Origin: Hungatella effluvii
Lineage (GTDB): Bacteria; Bacillota; Clostridia; Lachnospirales; Lachnospiraceae
Length of the DNA stretch: 64,000 nt
Assembly (NCBI RefSeq): GCF_003201875.1
Contig: NZ_QJKD01000006.1
Location: forward strand, 1-64,000
Direction: 5' to 3'
Shown: in pieces, positions 7,994 to 14,921 of the stretch
Numbering within the stretch: position 1 is the stretch's first letter
Layout of the letters: every line of letters begins with the position of its first letter
Program-made: the position numbers and the translations under genes
Notes under the pieces: generated by a model
Databases searched by the model: none
What the model was told of the DNA's origin: nothing
The model's input: only the letters and a program-made list of their open reading frames with translations

Positions 7994-8905
7994 ATGAGAG
8001 TATCAACATCAACCAATATTTTATATGAACGAATAAATGGTGAGAACATCGATCAGAGGACAGCAATCCGCCTGTGTGCAGAAGCCGGTTATCAGGTGCT
8101 GGATTTCTGTTTCCACGATGCGGTGACTTTAAAAAGCGGCTTTCTGACAGATCGGTGGCAGTCTTATATGGAAGAGATGAAAAGGACCGGTGAAGCGTGC
8201 GGCGTGGAATTTGCATTGGGGCACGCGGTGGTATATGACTTTTGTTCCGGAACGATTGACAGGGAGTATTATGACAGCCTGATGGAACGATGTATTCTTG
8301 GCGCGGAAATCCTGGGGATCGCCTGGCTGGTTTTGCATCCCTCGACGATGGAGACGGAGCGTTTTTCGCCCGATAAACCAGAGTCGAAGAAGGCCAACCT
8401 CGCCTTTTTTCAGAAGTGGGGAAAATTTGCCCTGGACCATGGAGTGGGGCTGGCGGTGGAAGGCATGTGGGACAGCACCCTGGACGTGGAGGCAAAATAT
8501 GCGATTTCAGTGGATGAACTGATCGATCTTGTGGATGGCGTGGATCTGCCTAACGTGGCGGTCTGCTGGGATTTTGAGCATGGAAGCATCATGGGGATGA
8601 ATCAGAGGCATGTGGTAGAACGGCTCGGCAAGCGCCTGAAGGCGGTGCATATCTCTGACCAGACGGGAATCAATAACATCCATATACTGCCCTATCAGGG
8701 CGTGACGGACTGGGACGAAGTTCTGCAGGCTCTGGCGGATTTTGGATACGATGGGGAATTCAACTTTGAAATACAGTGGTATTTACGGCGGGTTCCGGAG
8801 GAACTGCTGCTTCCATCCATCCGGTACAGCGGGGAACTGGGGAACTGGATGGTGAAACAGATTGAACGGTTTAGAGAGAGGAGCCGGTGTGATGAGAAAG
8901 CCTAA
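7994..8905 (+). CDS. Sugar phosphate isomerase/epimerase, AP-endonuclease-2 TIM-barrel family
   Basis: A 303-residue protein of the xylose-isomerase-like TIM barrel family, which includes hexose, tagatose and inosose epimerases and isomerases. The expected metal-ligand pattern is visible: Glu in VEGMW (about residue 157), Asp/Glu/His in CWDFEHG (about 194), His/Asp in VHISD (about 219) and Glu in FEIQW (about 258). The ribosome site is GGAAAGG. Its 3' end overlaps the sulfatase gene by 14 bases, so the two are translationally coupled. It likely interconverts the sugar released from the imported compound; the exact substrate is unknown. Confidence 0.82.
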   Translation: MRVSTSTNILYERINGENIDQRTAIRLCAEAGYQVLDFCFHDAVTLKSGFLTDRWQSYMEEMKRTGEACGVEFALGHAVVYDFCSGTIDREYYDSLMERCILGAEILGIAWLVLHPSTMETERFSPDKPESKKANLAFFQKWGKFALDHGVGLAVEGMWDSTLDVEAKYAISVDELIDLVDGVDLPNVAVCWDFEHGSIMGMNQRHVVERLGKRLKAVHISDQTGINNIHILPYQGVTDWDEVLQALADFGYDGEFNFEIQWYLRRVPEELLLPSIRYSGELGNWMVKQIERFRERSRCDEKA

Positions 8906-10364
8906 TATCGTGTGGCTGACGACAGACCACCAGGCATTTGCCAACCATTACCATTATCAGCCTCAGTTTGAAGGGAAGCTGGCGGCGTATGAGAGGCTGG
9001 CCTCAGAAGGAAGAACGTATGAGGAGGCGTATTCGGTCTGCCCGCTCTGCACGCCGGCCAGGGCCTCCATGGTGAGCGGTGTCTACCCGCACAGGCACGG
9101 AATGATTCTCAATCCTCCTGAGAATAAGCCGTATGCGTACCGCCTGGATTTTGACAGCCCTTTTGAACTGTTTGGAGAAGCCATGAAACAGTCGGGATAC
9201 CGGGTCGCCCAGTTCGGAAAATGGTATGGCGGGGCAAAGACGGCAGAGGAGCTGGGCTTTGAGGGCTGGACGCTGCCATACTATGGAAGACCTTTGGAGA
9301 CGGAAGCGTATGCGGCGTATTTGAAGCGCAGCGGACTGCCCAATCCGGAGGTGGAAGTATTATGGCATGCGACAGAACCGGAGATCGTGGGAATGAAGTA
9401 TGATCTCACTCAGCACTATCAGTATGCCTTCGGGCCGTTCAGCGCGGCAAGAAGGATGACGACGCCGATCGAAGGGCATGAATCGTATTTTACGGCTGAT
9501 ATGGCGTGTCAATGGCTGGAGGAATATGAAAGGAGCGGCAGCAGTCAGCCGTTTGTTCTGAAGGTGGATGTATGGGGGCCGCATCACCCTTACGACACCG
9601 CGGCTCCATTTGCCGGGAGCGTCGATCCTGCCGCCCTGTTAAAGCCGCCCAGTTTTTCCGATACTTATAAAAATAAGCCACAGAATTACCGTTCTACAAA
9701 GGAACACTGGAAATGCCTGGACGGCATGAGCTGGGAGGAGATGAGCCGCGTGCTCGCCGTCTGTTATGAACATGCCATGGTGGTGGACAGCGGCCTGGAA
9801 AGGATTCTCAACCAGCTGGATACAGCGGGATTTTTAGAGAACACGGTTGTGATTCTGACTGCCGATCACGGAGACCAGCTGGCATCCCACGGAGGACTGT
9901 TTAATAAGGATACTCTGATGGTGGAGGAAGTGATGAAAGTTCCTCTGGTCATTCGATGGCCTGAAAGGGTGAAAGCAGGAGAAAAGGATTACGCCCCTGT
10001 GACCAATATGGACTTGGTGGAGACTGTACTGGAGCTGGGAGGTGCAGAAGGACTGCTTGCGACCGATGGAGTAAGTGTTCTCGGTGAAAAACGGAGAGAG
10101 CATCTGATGTGCGAGACTTATGGCTGCTACAGGTATGAGTTTGTACAGAGAATGCTTCGCTGGAAACAGTATAAGTATATCGCGCATTGCAGAGATATGG
10201 ATGAGCTGTACGACCTCGAAAAGGATCCCTTCGAGATGGAGAACCGGATTGAAGATGAGGGATATCGCGCAGTTCTCGGTGAAATGAAAATGCGGTTGAA
10301 GAATGAGATGCTTCGGTATGGGGATACGGAAGGGGAGGCGAAGGAGATATTAAGGACGTTATAA
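8892..10364 (+). CDS. Sulfatase (formylglycine type)
   Basis: A 490-residue member of the type I sulfatase/alkaline phosphatase superfamily that cleaves sulfate esters. The signature C53-T-P-A-R57 gives the Cys that must be oxidised to formylglycine, in anaerobes by a radical-SAM anSME enzyme; none is encoded in this window. Other metal-site residues are visible in TTDHQ (residue 12) and LTADHGD (about 330). There is no signal peptide, so it probably acts in the cytoplasm on an imported substrate. The start is the ATG at 8892 behind AGAGGAG; an upstream in-frame ATG at 8862 lies inside the epimerase gene. It is the last gene of the island operon. Confidence 0.9.
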   Translation: MRKPNIVWLTTDHQAFANHYHYQPQFEGKLAAYERLASEGRTYEEAYSVCPLCTPARASMVSGVYPHRHGMILNPPENKPYAYRLDFDSPFELFGEAMKQSGYRVAQFGKWYGGAKTAEELGFEGWTLPYYGRPLETEAYAAYLKRSGLPNPEVEVLWHATEPEIVGMKYDLTQHYQYAFGPFSAARRMTTPIEGHESYFTADMACQWLEEYERSGSSQPFVLKVDVWGPHHPYDTAAPFAGSVDPAALLKPPSFSDTYKNKPQNYRSTKEHWKCLDGMSWEEMSRVLAVCYEHAMVVDSGLERILNQLDTAGFLENTVVILTADHGDQLASHGGLFNKDTLMVEEVMKVPLVIRWPERVKAGEKDYAPVTNMDLVETVLELGGAEGLLATDGVSVLGEKRREHLMCETYGCYRYEFVQRMLRWKQYKYIAHCRDMDELYDLEKDPFEMENRIEDEGYRAVLGEMKMRLKNEMLRYGDTEGEAKEILRTL

Positions 10365-10380
10365 AGGTTCTTTCTTCATT

Positions 10381-10509
10381 ACCTATGTAGGGCAGCTGAC
10401 TCCTGTTGAACGGGAACTGGTGCGCCTGCTGAGAAAATTCAACTGCACAAGAACAAAGGAAATCGTGAACCTGATACATGAACTGAAATTGGAGCATTTG
10501 TTTCTATAG
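10381..10509 (+). pseudogene. Protein-like frame without a start, probable gene fragment
   Basis: The frame reading T-Y-V-G-Q-L-T-P-V-E-R-E-L-V-R-L-L onward to a TAG at 10507-10509 looks like an amphipathic helical C-terminus of about 43 residues. It has no in-frame ATG and no ribosome site. I cannot name its family. It may be the 3' remnant of a deleted gene, or a chance open frame. Confidence 0.3.
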
Positions 10510-10528
10510 CCGTCAGACGGACAGGGGT

Positions 10529-10555
10529 AAAAGCCTTCCGGGGACGGCTTTTGTT
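10529..10555 (+). terminator. Terminator downstream of the sulfatase operon and gene remnant
   Basis: AAAAGCC (10529-10535) pairs with GGCTTTT (10546-10552), followed by TTGTTG. The short stem and interrupted T-run make this a moderate call. Confidence 0.55.
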
Positions 10556-10617
10556 GTGCAGTCCTATCCGAAATCTGAAATAATGGGTGCAAATATATAG
10601 AGAATAATAGCTTCGTG

Positions 10618-10626
10618 TGATATACT
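10618..10626 (+). promoter_or_regulatory. Extended -10 promoter element for the VOC gene
   Basis: TGATATACT at 10618-10626 is an extended -10 (TGn plus TATACT). No clear -35 is present. A 9-base perfect inverted repeat follows in the 5' UTR. Confidence 0.4.
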
Positions 10627-10632
10627 GATTTT

Positions 10633-10670
10633 ATCCCGCAGAGGCTTTTTCGCCGGAAGAACTGCGGGAT
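10633..10670 (+). other. 9-base inverted repeat in the VOC gene leader
   Basis: ATCCCGCAG (10633-10641) and CTGCGGGAT (10662-10670) are perfect complements around a 20-base loop. The repeat sits between the likely transcription start and the ribosome site, with no T-run. It could be an operator or an mRNA structure. Confidence 0.4.
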
Positions 10671-10722
10671 TGGAAGATTATGCACAGGAAAGACAGAATC
10701 AATAGGATAAGGAGAAAAGAAT

Positions 10723-11091
10723 ATGACAGCATTTAACCATTTTAACTTCAACGTTCTCGATCTGGAAAAGAGTCTTGCATTCTATAAAGAGGCATTGGGC
10801 CTCATGCCGGTTCGTGAGAAGGAGGCCTCCGACGGTTCCTTTAAACTGGTTTACTTAGGAGACGGCAAAAGTGATTTCACACTGGAACTGACGTATTTGA
10901 CGGACAGGAAGGAACCGTACGATTTAGGAGAATGTGAATTCCACCTGGCGTTTGCCACAGACGAGTTCGACGCGCTCTACGAGAAACACAAAGCTATGGG
11001 CGTTATCTGCTTTGAAAATCCGGGTATGGGAATCTATTTTATCAGCGATCCGGATGGATACTGGATTGAGATCGTTCCGGCCAGGGGATAA
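10723..11091 (+). CDS. VOC-family (glyoxalase I-like) protein
   Basis: A 122-residue vicinal-oxygen-chelate protein of lactoylglutathione lyase size. The four metal-ligand positions expected of glyoxalase I are present: His6 in FNHFNF, Glu in FTLELTY (about 52), His in EFHLAFA (about 75) and Glu in WIEIVP (about 118). It probably detoxifies methylglyoxal-type or other small electrophiles, or isomerises a related metabolite. AAGGAGA precedes the ATG. Clostridia usually lack glutathione, so the true thiol partner is unclear. Confidence 0.85.
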   Translation: MTAFNHFNFNVLDLEKSLAFYKEALGLMPVREKEASDGSFKLVYLGDGKSDFTLELTYLTDRKEPYDLGECEFHLAFATDEFDALYEKHKAMGVICFENPGMGIYFISDPDGYWIEIVPARG

Positions 11092-11141
11092 GCAGTACAT
11101 TTTTTCAGACACGCTATCATATAGAAAGAGGAGGGGATCAG

Positions 11142-11858
11142 ATGGAACTACATGTCAATGGCGTCAAATTATATTACCGCGTTTCGGGCCATGGTCCGGC
11201 CGTGATCCTCGTTCATGGGAATGGGGAAGAACACTCCATTTTTGATGAGACAGCCGCGCTGTTAAGCTGCGATTACACCGTTTACGCCTTGGATTCGAGA
11301 GGGCACGGAAAGAGCTCGGCGGTGGAGACGCTGGGCTATCAGAACATGGCGGACGATGTGGCTTCGTTCATTCGGAAGCTGGACATCCGAAAACCGGTGT
11401 TCTGCGGCTTCAGCGACGGTGCGATCATCGGAATGCTGGTGGCTGAGCAGAATCCCGGCCTGCTGTCGAAGCTGATTCTCTGCGGCGGCAATGCCTATCC
11501 ACAGGGAATAAAGGAGAAATGGTTTCAGCTGTTCCGCCTGATCAGCCATTTCGACAGGGATCCGAAGATCCGGATGATGTTGGTGGAGCCGCAGATCACA
11601 GAGGAAGAGTTAAAACGAATTGGAGAGCCGGTGCTTATTCTGGCCGGAGAGAACGATATGATCAAGGAAGAGCATACCCGCTATCTGGCTTCGAAGATAC
11701 CGGACAGCCGACTTATCATTCTTCCGGGGGAAAACCACGGCAGCTATGTGGTGCACAGCAGAAAACTGTACCATCTTATAAAGAAGTTTCTTGCAGAGAA
11801 GCTTCCGGCAGATCTGATGGAAAAAAATGGACCAGGAGGAACCGCACTTGCTGATTGA
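11142..11858 (+). CDS. Alpha/beta hydrolase
   Basis: A 238-residue cytosolic alpha/beta-hydrolase. The oxyanion region HGNGEE is near residue 26, the nucleophile is Ser91 in G-F-S-D-G, the acid is in LAGENDM and the base is His in PGENHGS. At 238 residues it is short for the family and appears to have little or no cap domain between the nucleophile and the acid. The ribosome site is AGGAGGGG. It follows the VOC gene by 50 bases and may share its transcript. The substrate is unknown; esterase or lactonase activity is possible. Confidence 0.85.
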   Translation: MELHVNGVKLYYRVSGHGPAVILVHGNGEEHSIFDETAALLSCDYTVYALDSRGHGKSSAVETLGYQNMADDVASFIRKLDIRKPVFCGFSDGAIIGMLVAEQNPGLLSKLILCGGNAYPQGIKEKWFQLFRLISHFDRDPKIRMMLVEPQITEEELKRIGEPVLILAGENDMIKEEHTRYLASKIPDSRLIILPGENHGSYVVHSRKLYHLIKKFLAEKLPADLMEKNGPGGTALAD

Positions 11859-12010
11859 TTTGACGGTGGAAGTCACGCCAAAGGATCAGTACTGCGCAGA
11901 CCGGAATACCTTTGTGGTGGAGAATTTATGCGGTTTATCCCGGATACTGGTGGGAGAGCGATGAGTATTTCATGCTCAGGAGAATAGAATGGACAGACGA
12001 AAGAAAATAA
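11848..12010 (+). pseudogene. Remnant of a decayed gene, possibly cyclase-like at its start
   Basis: A TTG at 11848 lies eight bases after a good AGGAGG (11834-11839). It opens a 38-codon frame starting L-I-D-L-T-V-E-V-T-P, which resembles the first strand of cyclase-family (kynurenine-formamidase-like) proteins, and ends at TGA 11962-11964. A different frame across the same bases reads protein-like further on, containing Y-P-G-Y-W-W-E-S-D-E-Y-F-M-L, and stops at 12010 inside the next gene. Two protein-like frames in sequence suggest a frameshifted and truncated gene. The family assignment is tentative. Confidence 0.35.
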
Positions 12011-12609
12011 TATGGATACTGACCGGCGCGGCAATCCTCGTCCTGGCTGCGGTAGCCCTTCTGATATGGAGACACAGAGGCGGGGAAGGCACCACGATTC
12101 AGAGCACAAAGGCACATCCGCTGCCGAAGGCGGTCTATTATCTGCAAAAGGATGAGGAGTGGGCGGCTGACCCGCTGGGAGAATCCCGCTTTACCATGGG
12201 CAGCTCCGGCTGTCTAGTTACCTGTCTGGCCACACTTTTTGATCTGTATGGAGAGTCCGTGACACCGGGAGAGCTGAACCGGCTCTTTACGGAACGGGGC
12301 GTTTACAACGCATCCGGGGACGTAATCTGGGGAAATATCTCTTCTGTATATCCGGAAGCTACGGTAACGGTTTACAAAACGGTAGATGAACAGGCGATTG
12401 AGGCGGCTCTGGATCAACAGCAGTATCCGCTTGTCAGGGTTAAGAATCTGGGAGACGGATACTGGCACTGGGTGCTGCTGCTGGGAAGCGGTGATGATGG
12501 CTACTTATGCATGGATCCGCTCTACAGCGAAAAGGAGGCCAGACCCTTAAGCGCCCATGGAAATACCGTGTATTCCTGGCGGCTTGTGACGCTGCCGGTG
12601 AAGGAATAG
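11989..12609 (+). CDS. Membrane-anchored C39-like (papain-fold) peptidase
   Basis: A 206-residue protein with a basic N-terminus and one membrane span (about residues 7-27), so the catalytic domain is probably outside the cell. A papain-like triad is visible: Cys75 in G-S-S-G-C, His160 in Y-W-H-W-V and an Asp in M-D-P-L a little later. This matches C39-like peptidase_C39_2 domains found in many Firmicutes surface proteins. AGGAG lies seven bases before the ATG. Nothing in the neighbourhood looks like a bacteriocin or an ABC exporter, so the maturation-peptidase role of classic C39 domains is not supported. The target is unknown. Confidence 0.75.
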   Translation: MDRRKKIIWILTGAAILVLAAVALLIWRHRGGEGTTIQSTKAHPLPKAVYYLQKDEEWAADPLGESRFTMGSSGCLVTCLATLFDLYGESVTPGELNRLFTERGVYNASGDVIWGNISSVYPEATVTVYKTVDEQAIEAALDQQQYPLVRVKNLGDGYWHWVLLLGSGDDGYLCMDPLYSEKEARPLSAHGNTVYSWRLVTLPVKE

Positions 12610-12621
12610 AAGGAGGCATAT

Positions 12622-13143
12622 ATGGCGTTGAATACGGAAGTCACGACCATGCTGGGGGATATTACGAAGGTGGAAGGCCTGGATGCGATTGTTAATGCAG
12701 CCAATTCGTCTCTTCTGGGAGGCGGAGGCGTGGATGGAGCGATCCATCGGGCGGCCGGAAAGGATCTTTTGTTCGAGTGCAGGCTTCTGGGCGGCTGTAA
12801 GACGGGACAGGCGAAGCTTACGCGTGGATACCGCCTTTCCTGCGGCCATATTATTCATACGGTGGGACCGGTCTGGAACGGGGGATCGAAGGGGGAAGCA
12901 GAGCTTCTGGCGTCCTGCTACAGAACCTCCCTGGAAGTGGCGAAACAGAACGGAATCAGAAGGATTGCATTTCCGTCCATCTCCACCGGAATTTACCGTT
13001 TCCCTGTGGATCTGGCGGCGGTGACGGCGGTGAAGGAAGTGAGACGCCGGATTGAAGAGTATCCGGACGCCTTCGATCTGATTTTATGGGTGTTGTTTGA
13101 CGAAAAGACGAAGAGGGCCTATGATGCGGCCCTGGCAGAATAA
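12622..13143 (+). CDS. Macro-domain protein, ADP-ribose binding (YmdB-like)
   Basis: A 173-residue stand-alone macro domain. The ADP-ribose loop [18 protein letters not shown] is near residues 27-46 and the second loop S-T-G-I-Y-R-F-P is near 122-129. Members of this subfamily deacetylate O-acetyl-ADP-ribose or remove ADP-ribose from proteins. AGAAGGAGG precedes the ATG. It lies 12 bases after the C39-like gene and 16 bases before the unknown 429-residue gene, so the three are probably cotranscribed. The biological target is unclear. Confidence 0.92.
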   Translation: MALNTEVTTMLGDITKVEGLDAIVNAANSSLLGGGGVDGAIHRAAGKDLLFECRLLGGCKTGQAKLTRGYRLSCGHIIHTVGPVWNGGSKGEAELLASCYRTSLEVAKQNGIRRIAFPSISTGIYRFPVDLAAVTAVKEVRRRIEEYPDAFDLILWVLFDEKTKRAYDAALAE

Positions 13144-13159
13144 GACGGGAGGCTCTGTG

Positions 13160-14449
13160 ATGACGAAGCAGGACCAGATACGGACGTTTCTGTCTGTGAC
13201 AGTGGATTTAAAAAAACAGGTCCCCTATCAGGAGACGGTGAAGTGCCTTCTGGAATTCCTGGAGGAACAGGGGCTGGCTCCCGGGCGGATGATGTTTGCG
13301 TTTCAGGATGTGCCGGACACGGCGGCCCCTGTCTTTGCACGGACGGCCACAGGAAAGATGGGGAAAGCATTTCCGCAGATAGGTAAGTATTTAAGGCCGT
13401 GTGGTTTAGCAAAACCGCATATCACGACTACGTCTAATTTCCCGGCTGTAAAGGGACTGGCATACCGGATTCCGGAAACGGATGAAGAACTGACTCCGGA
13501 GCTGTTTACTGCGGTGACGAAGAAGATTCCGAGGCCGTATTCGTTTTACAGCGCGGCTGTCATTCTGGATTCCATTCCGTGGTTCGGAAATACGAATCCT
13601 GTCCCGGCGCTTTCGGACCTGCTGGCAGATGCAGACTGTGCGTTGGATTCCGTTGGAAATAATTACAGTGCGGACTGTACGTATTACCAGTCCGACTGCA
13701 TCGTTCTTGACCGGCGTTTCGACTGGGGAACCTCCTGCAATCCGGTACATCTGCGGTTTGAGGTAACTCCACCGTCCGGTATGGAGGGCATTTCCCCCAA
13801 TGGCCTGTCCAGAGCGGATGAGATAGTCTGCCGATTTGTGAAACGGTACGGCGGACAGGCAGGGCTGCGGCAGATGGTCTGCTGTTTTTCTCCTGAGAGG
13901 ATGGAGCGCATCTGTCAGGCGTCTATGGAAATGAACCGGTTTCTGGAGGAGCGGAGCAGGGAGTTTGGCCGGCTTTCCATGCCCAGCCGTATTCCTTATG
14001 GGATGGGCGCATACCTCTGTGCCTCCGAGGTAGAGGAAGCAGGTTTCAAGGTTCCGCCCTGCAGCCGGTTTTTCAAAAAAGTTCTGGAAAACATGGGATA
14101 CATCTGGAGACATCCGGATATTGGCAGCCTCTGTGATTTTGGAAAGATTACAGAGCATGGGAATTTTGCACTTAACGTGCGGCCCTGGTTTCAGAAGAAT
14201 CATCTCCAGGTGGCCCTGGACTGCGCAGGTTATAATTTTTCGATCAGCCAGATGCTTTTTCGAGACAGGATCTGCCGCTCCTTAAGGGATCTGGAATTGT
14301 ACGCAGAGGATTTAAAACGGATTCTCTGCTTATGGGAGGAAACCGTGATACCGGAAATCAGACGGTTGTTCGGAGACACTCCTAAATGGTATATCCACTC
14401 CGTTTCCAGTGATTGTTACGTGGGACGCGTGATCAGAAATCAGCCATAA
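13160..14449 (+). CDS. Uncharacterised cysteine-rich protein, 429 residues
   Basis: I do not recognise this family. The protein has no signal peptide or membrane segment, so it is probably cytosolic. It has 17 cysteines by my count, including a cluster around residues 165-200 (S-A-D-C-T-Y-Y-Q-S-D-C, later G-T-S-C-N-P-V-H) and a C-C pair (M-V-C-C-F) near 241. His and Asp residues in the same part could make a metal site, but this is speculative. The start at 13160 is chosen because GGGAGG lies eight bases upstream; a longer in-frame opening from 13097 would overlap the macro gene. It follows the macro-domain gene by 16 bases, so a functional link is plausible. Confidence 0.8.
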   Translation: MTKQDQIRTFLSVTVDLKKQVPYQETVKCLLEFLEEQGLAPGRMMFAFQDVPDTAAPVFARTATGKMGKAFPQIGKYLRPCGLAKPHITTTSNFPAVKGLAYRIPETDEELTPELFTAVTKKIPRPYSFYSAAVILDSIPWFGNTNPVPALSDLLADADCALDSVGNNYSADCTYYQSDCIVLDRRFDWGTSCNPVHLRFEVTPPSGMEGISPNGLSRADEIVCRFVKRYGGQAGLRQMVCCFSPERMERICQASMEMNRFLEERSREFGRLSMPSRIPYGMGAYLCASEVEEAGFKVPPCSRFFKKVLENMGYIWRHPDIGSLCDFGKITEHGNFALNVRPWFQKNHLQVALDCAGYNFSISQMLFRDRICRSLRDLELYAEDLKRILCLWEETVIPEIRRLFGDTPKWYIHSVSSDCYVGRVIRNQP

Positions 14450-14501
14450 GGGCTGTTGCGCGGGGCGCAAAGAAAAAAAACAGGGTGTAAAGAAAAAATA
14501 C

Positions 14502-14530
14502 TTGACACCCATAAAAAAGTAGTGTATGAT
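14502..14530 (+). promoter_or_regulatory. Promoter of the ylxM-ffh operon
   Basis: TTGACA at 14502-14507, 17-base spacer, TATGAT at 14525-14530: a near-consensus vegetative promoter. A 6-base inverted repeat, GGGTGT (14483-14488) and ACACCC (14505-14510), overlaps the -35. Confidence 0.85.
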
Positions 14531-14545
14531 AGCACAGGTGATGAT

Positions 14546-14896
14546 ATGGAAAAGATTGCAAGACAGGGCCTGCTGTATGATTTTTACGGCGCGCTTCTGA
14601 CAGAACACCAGAGACAGGTTTACGAGGACGTGGTGCTGTATGACTTATCCTTAAGCGAGATCGCGGAGGAACAGGGCATCAGCCGTCAGGGAGTCCATGA
14701 CCTGGTGAAGCGGTGTGACAGGATTCTGGAAGATTATGAAGAGAAACTTCATTTGATGGAAAAATTCGGGAATACGAAACGTCTGGCCAGAGAGATCCAG
14801 AGTCTGGCAGGAGAATTTTCCAGAACGGGCGACAGGAATCTGCTCCGGCGCATCGAAGAGATATCGGGCGAAATCATCGACCTGGAGGCTCATTAG
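14546..14896 (+). CDS. ylxM: YlxM/p13-like DNA-binding protein
   Basis: A 116-residue helix-turn-helix protein of the UPF0122 family, encoded immediately upstream of ffh across Firmicutes and thought to modulate the signal recognition particle pathway. The sigma-70 region 4-like HTH is seen as Y-D-L-S-L-S-E-I-A-E-E-Q-G-I-S-R-Q-G-V (about residues 33-51). The start at 14546 follows AGGTGAT and lies 16 bases downstream of the -10, giving a very short leader. An in-frame opening at 14456 lies upstream of this promoter and is not used. It is followed 25 bases later by ffh. Confidence 0.9.
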   Translation: MEKIARQGLLYDFYGALLTEHQRQVYEDVVLYDLSLSEIAEEQGISRQGVHDLVKRCDRILEDYEEKLHLMEKFGNTKRLAREIQSLAGEFSRTGDRNLLRRIEEISGEIIDLEAH

Positions 14897-14921
14897 AAAG
14901 GGTAGATCAGGAGGACATTAG

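Larger units (their letters stand above)
10365..10722 (+). other. Non-coding or decayed stretch between the sulfatase and the VOC gene
   Basis: These 358 bases hold a start-less protein-like frame (10381-10509), a terminator (10529-10555), an extended -10 (10618-10626) and a 9-base inverted repeat (10633-10670). Nothing else was recognised. Confidence 0.7.

Noticed and set aside
2942..10364. Toxin-antitoxin or phage origin of the island
   Set aside because: No integrase, phage structural genes, attachment repeats or toxin-like pair could be found.
11989..12609. Bacteriocin-processing C39 system
   Set aside because: No exporter, no double-glycine leader peptide and no immunity gene nearby.
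13406..14203. Minus-strand 265-codon frame opposite the unknown 429-residue gene
   Set aside because: The plus-strand frame is longer, has a good ribosome site and operonic spacing; the minus frame has neither.
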